From Roseiarcus sp963726105 (lineage in GTDB: Bacteria; Pseudomonadota; Alphaproteobacteria; Rhizobiales; Beijerinckiaceae), in assembly GCA_963726105.1 (NCBI GenBank), contig CAVSBJ010000009.1:1-64000 (forward strand): a DNA stretch of 64,000 bases. Reading direction: 5' to 3'. The notes beneath the pieces are model-generated. The model did no database searches. It was not told where the DNA came from and saw only the letters and a program-made list of their open reading frames with translations. The translations under genes and the position numbers were made by a program. Below are positions 24,496 to 33,993 of this stretch, piece by piece (the stretch's first letter is position 1; the number at the start of each line of letters is the position of its first letter).

Positions 24496-27400
24496 TCAAA
24501 TCCCCGCCGGCCTTCTCAGATCGAGCGTCAGCGGAAACTCGGGATGGGGCGTTTCGGGTGCGGGCTCGTAGGCTCCGGGCGTGTGGCCGCGCGCCTCGAA
24601 GCGAGCAAGGCGGCGCGCTTCCGCTTCGTTGCCGTTGACCGGGAAGGTGTCGTAGCTGCGCCCGCCCGGATGGGCCACGTGATAGACACAGCCGCCGAGC
24701 GCGCGCCCGCTCCAGGTGTCAAAAATGTCGAAGACCAATGGCGCGTGAACCGGAATGGTCGGGTGCATCGCCGTCGCCGGCTTCCACGCCTTAAAGCGCA
24801 CCGCGCCGACCGCGACGCCGTTCGTCGCCGTCCGCGCCAAGGGAACGCGGCGGCGGTTGCAGGCGACGGCGTAGCGCTCTGGATCGGCGCCCGTCAGCTT
24901 CACCTGCAGCCGCTCGGTCGAAGAGTCGGTATAGCGGGCCGTACCGCCAATGGCGCCCGTTTCCCCGAGCACATGCCACGGCTCCAGCGCCTGGCGCAGT
25001 TCGAGCTGGACGCCCTCGACCTCGACCTCGCCGCAGAACGGAAAGCGGAACTCAGCTTGCGCTTCGTACCAGTCGGAGCGGAACGGAAACCCGTGCGCCT
25101 TGAGATCGGCGAGGACGCCGAGAAAATCCTCCCACACGAAATGGGGCAGCATGAACCGGTCGTGCAGCGACGCCCCCCAGCGCGGCAGCGGCCCATCGAG
25201 CGGATCGCGCCAAAGCCTTGAGAGAATCGCGCGGATCAGGAGCTGCTGAGCGAGGCTCATCCGTGGGTCCGGCGGCATCTCGAAGCTGCGGAACTCGACG
25301 AGTCCCAGCCGGCCGGTCGGTCCATTGGGCGAATAAAGCTTGTCGATGCAGATTTCCGCCCGATGCGTGTTGCCGGTCACGTCGGTCAAGAGATTGCGCA
25401 TGAGCCGGTCGAGCAGCCACGGTCGCGGCGCGGCGCCGTCCCCCGGCTTCGGAATCTGAGCGAGCGCGATCTCCAGCTCGTAAAGGCTGTCGTGCCGCGC
25501 TTCATCGATTCGCGGCGCCTGGCTGGTCGGCCCGATGAACAGGCCGGAGAAGAAGTAGCTCAGGCTCGGGCGCCGCAGCCAATGGATGATGAGGCTCTTG
25601 AGCAGGTCGGGACGCCTCAGGAACGGGCTGTCCAGCGGCGCCTGCCCGCCGACCACGACGTGGTTGCCGCCGCCCGTTCCCGCATGCTTGCCGTCGATCA
25701 TGAACTTGTCGGCGCCGAGGCGCGAAAGCCGCGCTTCTTCGTAGACGATCTCGGTGGTGGCGACGCATTCGGGCCAGCTCGCCGCAGGATGGATGTTGAC
25801 CTCAATCACGCCAGGGTCCGGCGCGACACGAATGACGTTCATGCGCGGATCGACCGGCGGCGGGTAACCTTCGATCTGCACGGGAAGTCCAATTTTTTCG
25901 GCGGCGGCCTCGGCGGCGGCGACCAGTTCGAGATAATCCTCGAGCCGCTCGACGGGAGGCAGAAACACGCATAAGCGCCCGTCGCGCGGCTCGACCGTCA
26001 CCGCAGTGCGGACGGCGCCGTCAATATCGCCGAGGCGCTGCTCGACGCGCTGCTGAGCCGATCCCTCCGCCGCGGCGAACGAGGCGACCCGCTGGGCGTG
26101 CTCCCGCGCGTCGTGAAAATCCGGCAAGGGCCCGCGCGGCTCGGTCGGATCGGCTTCGACCACATAGGGGAACGCGGACGGCGGAACGTAAGGCAGGGCG
26201 CCCAGCGGCAGACGGTAGCCGACGGGGCTGTCGCCTGGGACCAGATGGAGCGCGCCGCGCCGGGTCTTCCACTTCTCGCTGCGCCAGCGGAATCCACCGG
26301 CCTGCGCCTGCCAGCGCTGCACGGGCAAGACATAGCCCGAAGGCTCGGTCAGCCCGCGCGAGAAAACGCGAGCGATTCGGTGCCGCTCCTCGGGGTCCTT
26401 GAGTTCCGAGTTCTCCGGCGAGACGTTCGCCGGCAGATTGGCCTCTTTGACGAGCCACTCGGCGGGATCCTCGTATGCCGGCGTCACATGGTCGCGCGCG
26501 ATGCCCAGCTCGGACGCGATCGCGCCAAGCAACGCCTCAGCCGTCTCCTTGCTTGCGCCGGCCTGCTCTCCCTCCGCGGCGATGCGCGCAGGGTTCTGCC
26601 AGATCGGCCTTCCGTCGCGCCGCCAGTAGAGCGAGAACGTCCAGCGCGGCAGCGACTCGCCTGGATACCATTTGCCCTGGCCGTAATGCAGGAACCCGCC
26701 GGGGGCGAACCGGTCGCGCAGGCGTCGAATCAGCCGGTCGGCGAGCGCCCGCTTGGTCGGGCCGACAGCGTCCGCGTTCCATTCGCCCGCTTCAAAGTCG
26801 TCGATCGAAACGAAGGTCGGCTCGCCACCCATGGTCAGGCGGACGTCGTCGGCGACGAGCTTATTGTCGACCTCCTCGCCGAGCGCGTCGAGCGCCCGCC
26901 AGGCTTCCTCGGAAAACGGCTTGGTGATGCGCGGGTGCTCGGAGACCCGATCGACCCGCATGTCGAAATTGAAATCGACATTGGCGAAGCTCGCCAGGCC
27001 CGAAATCGGCGCAGCGTTGCGATAGTGCGGCGTTGCAGCGAGCGGAATATGGCTTTCCGCCGCCAACAGGCCCGAGGTCGGATCGAGGCCAATCCAACCG
27101 GCGCCCGGAAGGTAGACCTCGGCCCAGGCGTGGAGATCGGTGAAGTCGTGGTCGGTGCCCGGCGGCCCGTCGAGCGCGACAAGATCGGGCTTCAGCTGAA
27201 TGAGATAGCCGGACACGAAGCGCGCCGCCAAGCCCAAATGGCGGAAAATCTGCACCAGAAGCCAGCTCGAATCGCGGCACGAGCCGGAGCCGCGCTCGAA
27301 TGTCTCCTCCGGAGTTTGCACCCCGGATTCCATGCGGATGAGATATTGAATTTCGCCCGCGAGGCGCCGGTTGAGATCGACCACAAAATCGACCGTGCGC

Positions 27401-27816
27401 CTCGGCGTCCGATCGATCCCGCTCAAGAACGCCTGAAGGCGGGGTCCGGCGTGCTCGGGCGTGCGATAGATGACGAGATCGGGCTTGAGGTCCTCGGGAT
27501 ATTCGAACGGCCAGGTCTCCGCGCTCTCCTCGACGAAGAAATCGAACGGATTGTAGACCGTCATGTCGGCGACGACGTCGACTTCGATCTTCAGTTCGTT
27601 GACGAGTTCCGGGAAGACATAGCGCGCGAGCCAGTTGCCGTATGGATCCTGCTGATGGTTCACGAAATGCTCGGCGGGAGAAACCTTCAGCGAGTGCGAT
27701 AGGACCCGGGTGCGGCTGTGGGGCGCGGGCCTGAGCCGGATGATCTGCGGGCCGAGCGAGACCGGGCGGTCGTATTTGTAGTGCGTGAGGTGATGGATGG
27801 CGGCTCGGATCGACAT
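24496..27816 (-). CDS. Large transglutaminase-like protein with DUF2126 domain
   Basis: The start is taken at the ATG at 27816 (MSIRAAIHHLTHYKYDRPVS), the normal beginning of this family, giving 1106 residues; a 13-codon extension upstream looks unrelated. Residues ~1-80 are a transglutaminase N-domain; ~150-260 are the transglutaminase core with Cys180 in GSGSCRDSSW, His229 in DLHAWAEVYLP and Asp245 in GLDPTSG, so the triad is complete. The remaining ~800 residues are DUF2126, with GKHAGTGGGNHVVVGG and SYFFSGLFIGPTSQAPR. The family is common in proteobacteria next to related transglutaminase and alpha-E genes, which are absent here. The reaction is unknown. Confidence 0.93.
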   Translation of the reverse strand: MSIRAAIHHLTHYKYDRPVSLGPQIIRLRPAPHSRTRVLSHSLKVSPAEHFVNHQQDPYGNWLARYVFPELVNELKIEVDVVADMTVYNPFDFFVEESAETWPFEYPEDLKPDLVIYRTPEHAGPRLQAFLSGIDRTPRRTVDFVVDLNRRLAGEIQYLIRMESGVQTPEETFERGSGSCRDSSWLLVQIFRHLGLAARFVSGYLIQLKPDLVALDGPPGTDHDFTDLHAWAEVYLPGAGWIGLDPTSGLLAAESHIPLAATPHYRNAAPISGLASFANVDFNFDMRVDRVSEHPRITKPFSEEAWRALDALGEEVDNKLVADDVRLTMGGEPTFVSIDDFEAGEWNADAVGPTKRALADRLIRRLRDRFAPGGFLHYGQGKWYPGESLPRWTFSLYWRRDGRPIWQNPARIAAEGEQAGASKETAEALLGAIASELGIARDHVTPAYEDPAEWLVKEANLPANVSPENSELKDPEERHRIARVFSRGLTEPSGYVLPVQRWQAQAGGFRWRSEKWKTRRGALHLVPGDSPVGYRLPLGALPYVPPSAFPYVVEADPTEPRGPLPDFHDAREHAQRVASFAAAEGSAQQRVEQRLGDIDGAVRTAVTVEPRDGRLCVFLPPVERLEDYLELVAAAEAAAEKIGLPVQIEGYPPPVDPRMNVIRVAPDPGVIEVNIHPAASWPECVATTEIVYEEARLSRLGADKFMIDGKHAGTGGGNHVVVGGQAPLDSPFLRRPDLLKSLIIHWLRRPSLSYFFSGLFIGPTSQAPRIDEARHDSLYELEIALAQIPKPGDGAAPRPWLLDRLMRNLLTDVTGNTHRAEICIDKLYSPNGPTGRLGLVEFRSFEMPPDPRMSLAQQLLIRAILSRLWRDPLDGPLPRWGASLHDRFMLPHFVWEDFLGVLADLKAHGFPFRSDWYEAQAEFRFPFCGEVEVEGVQLELRQALEPWHVLGETGAIGGTARYTDSSTERLQVKLTGADPERYAVACNRRRVPLARTATNGVAVGAVRFKAWKPATAMHPTIPVHAPLVFDIFDTWSGRALGGCVYHVAHPGGRSYDTFPVNGNEAEARRLARFEARGHTPGAYEPAPETPHPEFPLTLDLRRPAGI

Positions 27817-27888
27817 GGCTTCCGGGGGCTGGTGACGGTGCGAAGACCCTTTCACAATCTGCTGCGCTGCACAATCGGCGCGGCTGTG

Positions 27889-27970
27889 GCCGCGATCGTC
27901 GATCGCGGCTCACGCGGTCAACGACCGCCTGCAAGGGCGGCCCCTGTGGCCGCGCGGTCAACGACCGCGC
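27889..27970. repeat. Three consecutive short hairpins between rluA-type gene and DUF2126 gene
   Basis: Stem 1: GCCGCGATC-gtc-GATCGCGGC (27889-27909). Stem 2: GCGGTC-aac-GACCGC (27914-27928). Stem 3: GCGCGGTC-aac-GACCGCGC (27952-27970). Stems 2 and 3 share the core ggtcaacgacc and their downstream flanks are also alike (...gcggcc), so this is a tandem of a small repeated unit. It may also end transcription of the pseudouridine synthase gene. Confidence 0.75.
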
Positions 27971-28672
27971 CTACAAGACCGGCGGCCCTTCTCCGACGAA
28001 GCCGCACGCGGCCAGAGCCTCCAGCATGTGGGGCGGGGGCGGCGCTTCAACCTCAATCGGCGGCCTCGATTTCGCCAGCGGCACGATCACCTTGCGCGCC
28101 AGCAATTGGAGCGGCAGGTCCGCGCGCGCCCCGTAGATGGCGTCGCCAAAGATCGGCCAGCCCTGCGAAGCGCAATGGACGCGCAACTGATGCGTGCGTC
28201 CGGTCTTGGGCTCGAGCTCGAGCCAGGCGATCGGCGCGCCGCGCCACGTTCCCCGCCCCTTGACGCGCCAGAGCGTCAGCGCCTTCTGACCTTTCGGGTC
28301 GACCTTCATCCACCAGCCGATCTTGTCGTCGAGGCGGCCGAGCGAGAGGTCGATCTTTCCCTCTTCGCCCTCGGGCGCGCCCGCGACAATCGCCCAATAG
28401 GTCTTAGCGATCTTGCCTTGCTTGAACAGAAGCCCCAGTTTTTCCAGGGCTTTGTGATGCCGCCCGAGCACGAGGCAGCCTGCGGTGTCACGGTCGAGCC
28501 GGTGCGCAAGCGCTGGCCTGCGCGGCAGGCCGAATCGCAGGGCGTCAAAGTCATCCTCAAGGCTCGCGCCGCCTTTCGGCCCGGCATGGACGGCGACGCC
28601 GGCGGGCTTATCGAGGACGAGCATGAGCCCGTCGCGATAGAGGAGCCGCTCTCTTGTTTCTTCCGGCGTCAT
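27971..28672 (-). CDS. RluA-family pseudouridine synthase
   Basis: Converts uridines in rRNA or tRNA to pseudouridine. The 233-residue protein has the catalytic motif HRLDRDTAG with Asp60, the lead-in LVLDKPAGVAVHAGP, and the C-terminal GRTHQLRVHCASQGWPIFGD, all typical of RluA enzymes. There is no S4 domain and the length is short, so it is of the RluA/TruC type; the target position is not readable. Divergent from ftsY, whose start lies 61 bases away. Confidence 0.93.
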   Translation of the reverse strand: MTPEETRERLLYRDGLMLVLDKPAGVAVHAGPKGGASLEDDFDALRFGLPRRPALAHRLDRDTAGCLVLGRHHKALEKLGLLFKQGKIAKTYWAIVAGAPEGEEGKIDLSLGRLDDKIGWWMKVDPKGQKALTLWRVKGRGTWRGAPIAWLELEPKTGRTHQLRVHCASQGWPIFGDAIYGARADLPLQLLARKVIVPLAKSRPPIEVEAPPPPHMLEALAACGFVGEGPPVL

Positions 28673-28732
28673 GGGAAGAAGTGGTATGGCAGCATCGGCC
28701 GCGCCCGCATAGGGCGGGTCAGAGGAGGGTTT

Positions 28733-29848
28733 GTGGCGTCGACTGAAGACGAAAAAAAAGGGAAGTCAGGCCTGCTGGGTCGCTGGTTCCGTGGCGGCGA
28801 TGCGACGATGGCGCCTGTCGACGCGCCGCCCTCGGTGGCTGCGATTGAAGCCGAGCGGGTTATCGAGCCGCCGGCTGACGCCCCCGCCCTTCCGAGCCTG
28901 GCCGCCGCCCCGGCGCCGAAGCCAAGCTGGCTCCAGCGCTTGCGCTTGGGGCTCTCGCGCTCGTCAACGACCATCGCGCGCGGCGTGACCGACATTTTCA
29001 CCAAGCGCAAGCTCGACGCCGCATCGCTCGACGATCTCGAGGACGTTCTCATCCAGGCGGACCTCGGCCTCGCCGCGGCGTCCCGCATTCGCGAGGCGGT
29101 TGGCCACGGGCGCTACGAGCGCGGCATCAACCCGGATGAAGTCAAACAGATCCTCGCGGACGAGGTCGAACGCACGCTTGAGCCGGTCGCACGCCCGCTG
29201 GTGATCGACCCCGCCAAGCGCCCGTTCGTGATCCTCGTCATCGGCGTCAACGGCTCGGGCAAGACGACGACCATCGGCAAGCTCGCCGCCAAGTTCAGGG
29301 CGGAAGGCAAGGCGGTGCTGCTCGCGGCGGGCGATACCTTCCGCGCGGCCGCGATCGAGCAATTGCGTATCTGGGCGCGGCGCACCTTTTCCGCTCTCGT
29401 CGAGCGCGAGCAGGGCGCCGACGCGGCGGGGCTCGCCTTCGAGGCGCTGACAAAGGCCCGCGAGCTCAACGTCGACGTCGTGCTCATGGACACCGCCGGG
29501 CGACTGCAGAACCGTACGGAACTCATGAGCGAACTGGAGAAGATCATTCGGGTGCTGCGCAAAGTCGATGCCGCCGCGCCCCATGCGGTGCTGCTCGTGC
29601 TCGACGCCACGGTCGGGCAGAACGCGCTCAACCAGGTCGAGATTTTCGGACGCGTTGCAGGCGTCACCGGCCTCGTCATGACCAAGCTCGACGGCACCGC
29701 GCGCGGCGGCATTCTGGTCGCTATCGCCGACAAATTCGCGTTGCCCATCCATTTCATCGGCGTCGGCGAGGGCGTCGACGATCTTGAACCCTTCACCGCG
29801 CGCGACTTCGCCGATGCGATCGCCGGGATCGACAGAGAGGCCGCATGA
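28733..29848 (+). CDS. ftsY: Signal recognition particle receptor FtsY
   Basis: SRP receptor GTPase that docks nascent-chain complexes at the inner membrane. I set the start at the GTG at 28733, preceded by AGAGGAGGG; the frame is open another 235 codons but that part lies opposite the pseudouridine synthase gene. The 371 residues comprise an acidic/Pro-Ala-rich N-terminal A region (~1-75), the helical N domain and the G domain: GVNGSGKTTTIGKLA from ~170, DTFRAAAIEQL, DTAGRLQNRTELM, TKLDGTARGG and the end GEGVDDLEPF. It overlaps the septation-protein gene by four bases. Confidence 0.97.
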   Translation: MASTEDEKKGKSGLLGRWFRGGDATMAPVDAPPSVAAIEAERVIEPPADAPALPSLAAAPAPKPSWLQRLRLGLSRSSTTIARGVTDIFTKRKLDAASLDDLEDVLIQADLGLAAASRIREAVGHGRYERGINPDEVKQILADEVERTLEPVARPLVIDPAKRPFVILVIGVNGSGKTTTIGKLAAKFRAEGKAVLLAAGDTFRAAAIEQLRIWARRTFSALVEREQGADAAGLAFEALTKARELNVDVVLMDTAGRLQNRTELMSELEKIIRVLRKVDAAAPHAVLLVLDATVGQNALNQVEIFGRVAGVTGLVMTKLDGTARGGILVAIADKFALPIHFIGVGEGVDDLEPFTARDFADAIAGIDREAA

Positions 29849-30483
29849 CGGCGCCTACCAATGAAACGATTGCAAGTGAAACGCATGTGACTCAAACCGT
29901 GGCTCAGCCGCGGCGCAAAGCGCTCAATCCGATCGTCAAGTTCGCGCTCGAACTCGGGCCGCTGGCGCTCTTCTTCGTCGTCTACTCCAAGGTCGGCATC
30001 TTCGCCGCGACCGGCATCTTGATGGCGAGCGTCCTGGTCACGCTCGGCGTCTCCTACGCGATGCTCAGGCGCTTTCCAATCATGCCGCTCATAACCGCGG
30101 TGATCGTCCTCATCTTCGGCTCGCTGACCCTCGTCCTCCATGACGAGACACTGATCAAGATCAAGCCGACCGCGCTTTACATTCTGTTCGGCGCGGCGTT
30201 GTTCGTGGGCCTCTGGCTCAAGAAGCCGCTCCTGAAAATCCTGTTCGACGGCGCGCTGCATGTCACCGACGAGGGGTGGCGCAAGCTCACTTGGCGCTGG
30301 GCGTTCTTCTTCTTAGTTCTTGCCGCCCTCAACGAGATCGTCTGGCGCACGCAAACGACCGACCTTTGGGTCAAGTTCAAGACCTTCGGCTTCCTGCCGC
30401 TCACCCTCCTGTTCGCGCTCGCCCAGGTGCCGTTGATCATGAAATATGAGACGAAGGATGAGGCTCCCGGCGACGAGCTCTAA
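29845..30483 (+). CDS. Inner-membrane septation protein A (IspZ/YciB family)
   Basis: A 212-residue integral membrane protein with five to six helices. LNPIVKFALELGPLALFFVV, the ILMASVLVTLGVSYA helix, DETLIKIKPTALYILFGAAL and the very typical W-KLTWRWAFFFL--A-LNE--W are all present. The family is needed for normal cell division and envelope shape. It carries an N-terminal polar extension (~25 residues). Its ATG overlaps the ftsY stop, so it is co-translated; pairing with ftsY is usual in alphaproteobacteria. Confidence 0.95.
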   Translation: MTAPTNETIASETHVTQTVAQPRRKALNPIVKFALELGPLALFFVVYSKVGIFAATGILMASVLVTLGVSYAMLRRFPIMPLITAVIVLIFGSLTLVLHDETLIKIKPTALYILFGAALFVGLWLKKPLLKILFDGALHVTDEGWRKLTWRWAFFFLVLAALNEIVWRTQTTDLWVKFKTFGFLPLTLLFALAQVPLIMKYETKDEAPGDEL

Positions 30484-30520
30484 GACCCGCGGCCGTCGTT
30501 TGTTTCCTGACGTCCCGGTC

Positions 30521-31324
30521 CTACTTCTCCAGCCCCTTCATGAACGTCGCGAATTCCGCGTCGGCGATCGGCACAAGATGCCTGTCCTCGGGGAACGCGC
30601 CTTTCTCGACGTCGGCGCGGAACTCCTGAAAGGCCGCGATGCGCTCGCGCTGCAAACGGTCATATTCGGCACGAAAGTTGCGATAGACTTTGGCGTGGCG
30701 CGGCTGATGGCCACGCGAATACCCCAAGACGTCCTCCGCGAACAGATATTGCGCGTCGCAGCCCGAGCCTGCCCCCATCGACATCAGAACGAGCGTGGTG
30801 CGCTTCGAGATCTCGCTCGCTACGCGGGCGGGCACAACCTCGATCTCGGCCGCCACCGCGCCTGCCGCCTCAAGCTCTTTGACCTGATGATAGACATGCA
30901 TCGCTTCGGCGGCGGTTTTTCCGACCGCTTTGAATCCGCCACTCCATGTCGCCCGCGCCGGGATGAGCCCGACATGACCGACGACCGGAATCCCTTCGGC
31001 GGCGAGCTTCGTGATCGTTTCGAGACTGCCGGCGCAATAGAACGCGTCCCCACCGATCATCAGGTTCTTGTGCGCAGCGCGCAGATAGTCCTCGTAGGTG
31101 CAATGCTGACCGTAGATGAGTCCAACCTGAACGAAGCAGTCGCCCGCCGCCTCGCGCATCGCCGGCGACCAAAGGTGTTCAACGATCGACAGAATATCAA
31201 TGCCAGCCGCAGACGCCGCAGCCGCCTCTTCCGGCGTTTCGACGAACAGCATCGTCAATTGGCGCTTGCCTTTGAGCTTGCGCAGGTCGTGGACCGTCGG
31301 CCGCGCGTGTTTCGTCAGAGCCAT
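30521..31324 (-). CDS. PanB-like (ketopantoate hydroxymethyltransferase family) protein, divergent
   Basis: A 267-residue TIM-barrel protein. The start at the ATG at 31324 gives MALTKHARPTVHDLRKLKG, matching the family N-terminus. PanB-like features remain: KRQLTMLFVETPEEA, VVGHVGLIPA, and AAEIEVVPARVASEISKRT with a Glu at the catalytic position, and MGAGSGCDAQYLFAEDVLG. The metal-binding Asp of true PanB (VGDSLG) is replaced by IVEHLW, and the second and third ligand positions are also changed. It therefore may not make ketopantoate; a related aldol-type reaction is more likely. No panC or panD is near. Confidence 0.75.
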   Translation of the reverse strand: MALTKHARPTVHDLRKLKGKRQLTMLFVETPEEAAAASAAGIDILSIVEHLWSPAMREAAGDCFVQVGLIYGQHCTYEDYLRAAHKNLMIGGDAFYCAGSLETITKLAAEGIPVVGHVGLIPARATWSGGFKAVGKTAAEAMHVYHQVKELEAAGAVAAEIEVVPARVASEISKRTTLVLMSMGAGSGCDAQYLFAEDVLGYSRGHQPRHAKVYRNFRAEYDRLQRERIAAFQEFRADVEKGAFPEDRHLVPIADAEFATFMKGLEK

Positions 31325-31490
31325 GCCATCCCCTCCCTGTGTGTCCCCGATAAAGCAAGGGCGCCGCGAAGCCAAACGCTGCTCGCAACGCCGTGCGGTC
31401 TTCAGGCGGCGCGTAGTGTTCTGAGATCGATCATCGCGGGCGCGTAAGCGGTCGCATTGACCTCGCCGCCCCCGGCGGCGACAAACCGAC

Positions 31491-31874
31491 ATGATCCGCG
31501 GCTTTTTCATTCTCCTGGCCTTTCAGCTCGTCGGCGAGGTCGCGGCGCGGGGACTTGCGCTACCCGCGCCCGGGCCGGTTGTCGGGCTCGCTTTGCTAGT
31601 CGTCGCGCTTAGCCTCTACCTGCGCTGGCGGCCGCTCGATGAGGAGGCGCTGACGGAGAGCGACCTCGGCAGGGCGGCGAGAGGGCTGCTTGCGGCTTTG
31701 CCGCTCTTGTTCGTGCCCGCGGGCGTCGGCGTGGTGCAATATATGGGCCTGTTGCGCGAACAGGGATTGGCGCTGGCCGTGGCGCTTGTCGTCTCGACGG
31801 TTGCGACGCTGGTCGCCACAGTCGGAATCTTTCTCCTCGTCAAGCGTCTCACGGGAACGAAGGCGGACGCATGA
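31491..31874 (+). CDS. CidA/LrgA family protein
   Basis: A 127-residue holin-like membrane protein with four hydrophobic helices. FFILLAFQLVGEVAARGLAL, the APGPVVGLALLV helix and PLLFVPAGVGVVQYMGLL match the CidA/LrgA family. These proteins act with LrgB partners in control of murein hydrolase release or in export of small acids such as pyruvate and glycolate. The stop overlaps the start of the LrgB-like gene. Confidence 0.92.
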   Translation: MIRGFFILLAFQLVGEVAARGLALPAPGPVVGLALLVVALSLYLRWRPLDEEALTESDLGRAARGLLAALPLLFVPAGVGVVQYMGLLREQGLALAVALVVSTVATLVATVGIFLLVKRLTGTKADA

Positions 31875-32587
31875 CCCCGTTTCGCCTGTGGGTCTATCTG
31901 CAGACGACGCCGCTCTTTTGGCTGACGGCGACGCTCGCGGCCTTCCTCCTGGCCGACGCGCTCGCGAAGGCGGCGGGCCGGCGCCCGATCGTCAATCAGG
32001 TGCTGATCTCTATTGCGTTGCTCGGTGGCCTGCTCAAGCTCACCGGCACGGATTACCAGACGTATTTCAACGGCGCGCAGTTCGTGCATTTCCTGCTCGG
32101 GCCAGCGACGGTCGCGCTCGGCGTGCCGATTTACACCAATTTCGCGCTGGTCAGACGGAATTTCTGGCCACTCGCGGCGGCTCTTCTTGTTGGGGCGATC
32201 GTGGCCATCGCGTCGGCGGTCCTGGTCGCCCGGGCGCTCGGGGCGCCGCGCCCGGTCCTCATCGCGCTGGCGCCAAAGTCGATCACCGCGGGCGTTGCGA
32301 TGGCGGTGACCGAAACGCTGGGCGGCGCGCCGCCGCTGACCGCCGTCCTCGTCATCGCCACTGGCGTTTTCGGTGCGATCATCGTGACCCCGCTCATGGA
32401 CGCGCTCGGCGTGACCGACTACGCGGCGCGCGGCTTCGCCGTCGGGCTTGCGTCGCACGGCATTGGCACCGCGCGCGCGTTCGCGGTCGATCCAGTCGCG
32501 GGGGTGTTCGCCGGTCTTGCGATGGGACTCAACGCCGTCGTGACGCCCGCGGTGATCCCGGCGCTCCTGCCTTGGCTGATCGGCTAA
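31871..32587 (+). CDS. LrgB family protein
   Basis: The 238-residue partner of the preceding LrgA-like protein, with several hydrophobic helices. Typical segments are FNGAQFVHFLLGPATVALGV, ALAPKSITAGVAMAVTE, ATGVFGAIIVTPLMDALG and ARGFAVGLASHGIGTARAF. In plants a fused LrgA-LrgB protein (PLGG1) carries glycolate/glycerate, so transport of a small organic acid is plausible here (inference). Translation is coupled through an ATGA overlap. Confidence 0.93.
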   Translation: MTPFRLWVYLQTTPLFWLTATLAAFLLADALAKAAGRRPIVNQVLISIALLGGLLKLTGTDYQTYFNGAQFVHFLLGPATVALGVPIYTNFALVRRNFWPLAAALLVGAIVAIASAVLVARALGAPRPVLIALAPKSITAGVAMAVTETLGGAPPLTAVLVIATGVFGAIIVTPLMDALGVTDYAARGFAVGLASHGIGTARAFAVDPVAGVFAGLAMGLNAVVTPAVIPALLPWLIG

Positions 32588-32607
32588 GCAGGAGGCGCAG
32601 CCTTATC

Positions 32608-33993
32608 TCATCGCCTCGGATAGCGCTCGCTCAAGAGCTCGAACAAAGCGCGCGCCGCCTGGATCTCGCCGCCCGCTGGCCCATGCGCGCGCGGCTTCGG
32701 GTTCCAAGCGTAAACGTCGAAATGCGCCCAGGATCTGGCTTTCTCAACAAATCGCCGCAGAAAGAGCGCCGCGGTGATCGAGCCGGCCATGCCGGCCCCA
32801 GAGCCCGAATTGCTGATGTCGGCGACTGAGCCCTCGATCATCGCGTCGTAAGGGCGCCAGAGCGGCATGCGCCATACGGGATCACGCACGCGCGCGGAAT
32901 GGCCGGCGATCGAGCCCGCGAGCGTGTCGTCGTTAGTGTAGAAAGGCGGCAAGTCCGGGCCGAGCGCGACCCGCGCGGCGCCGGTCAAGGTCGCGAAGTC
33001 GAACATCAGCTCCGGCGCGTCGTCATCCGCAAGCGCGAGCGCATCCGCAAGGATCATCCGCCCTTCGGCGTCGGTGTTGCCGACTTCGACCGAGATCCCC
33101 TTGCGGCTGACGATCACATCGCCCGGGCGCATCGCCGGCGCGGAGATCGCATTCTCGACGATTGGGATCAGCGTCCTCAGGCGAAGATCAAGGCCTGCTT
33201 CCATGATCATCCGCGCGAGCGTCAGCGCGGTGGCCGCCCCGCCCATGTCCTTTTTCATAAGCTCCATGCCGGACGCCGGCTTGATGTCGAGACCGCCGGT
33301 GTCGAACGTCACCCCCTTGCCGATAATCGACACTTTTGGCGCGTTTTCGCGTCCCCAGGAAAAGTCGACGAGCCGAGGCTCTTCGGCGCCCGCGCGCCCG
33401 ACCGCATGGATGAGGGGAAAATTGGCGTCGATGAGTTCGTCGCCGCGCACCATGGTGATACTGGCGTCGAAATGCTCGGCGAGCTTGACAGCCTCCTGTT
33501 CAAGCGCGTTCGGGCCGAGGACATTGGCGGGCGCGTTGACGAGATCGCGTCCAAAGGCGACCGCCTCGGCGATGCGCTGAATCCGAGCGGCGTCGACCTC
33601 GTCGGGCGCGACGAGCTGGGGCGCCGGCCCCTTGCTCACCTTGAACCGATCATACCGATAGAGCGCGAGCAGGAAGCCGAGCGCCGCGAGATCGGCGTCT
33701 CGAGGCATGTTGGCGAATCGATATACCCCTTCGGGCAGCGACGTTGCGAGCTTGCCCGGGCCGAAGGGATCGCGCGTCGGCGCGTTCGCTTCGTCAATTC
33801 CGAACACGACGCCCGCGAGGACGCCGCCCTCGCCTGGGAGAAGCTGCATGCTTCCGGCCGTAGGCCGGAAGCCGCAACGGTCCGCGAAGGCCGCAGCGGC
33901 CTTGCCGATCGTCGATTTGACGGAGGGCCAGTTTTCGCTGCTGGCGAACCATACTGGCGTCGCGTCGTGGGTTGGCGAAGCAAATGCGAACAA
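32608..33993 (-). CDS. Leucyl aminopeptidase family protein (M17)
   Basis: A 461-residue cytosolic M17 metallopeptidase that removes N-terminal amino acids from peptides. The metal and catalytic motifs are clear: IIGKGVTFDTGGLDIKP, MKKDMGGAA, and NTDAEGRMILADAL. The N-terminal ~150 residues form the family's less conserved domain. The C-terminal ISNSGSGAGMAGSITAALF and HFDVYAWNPKPRAHGPAGGE mark the branch common in alphaproteobacteria. Convergent with the LrgB-like gene. Confidence 0.95.
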   Translation of the reverse strand: MFAFASPTHDATPVWFASSENWPSVKSTIGKAAAAFADRCGFRPTAGSMQLLPGEGGVLAGVVFGIDEANAPTRDPFGPGKLATSLPEGVYRFANMPRDADLAALGFLLALYRYDRFKVSKGPAPQLVAPDEVDAARIQRIAEAVAFGRDLVNAPANVLGPNALEQEAVKLAEHFDASITMVRGDELIDANFPLIHAVGRAGAEEPRLVDFSWGRENAPKVSIIGKGVTFDTGGLDIKPASGMELMKKDMGGAATALTLARMIMEAGLDLRLRTLIPIVENAISAPAMRPGDVIVSRKGISVEVGNTDAEGRMILADALALADDDAPELMFDFATLTGAARVALGPDLPPFYTNDDTLAGSIAGHSARVRDPVWRMPLWRPYDAMIEGSVADISNSGSGAGMAGSITAALFLRRFVEKARSWAHFDVYAWNPKPRAHGPAGGEIQAARALFELLSERYPRR

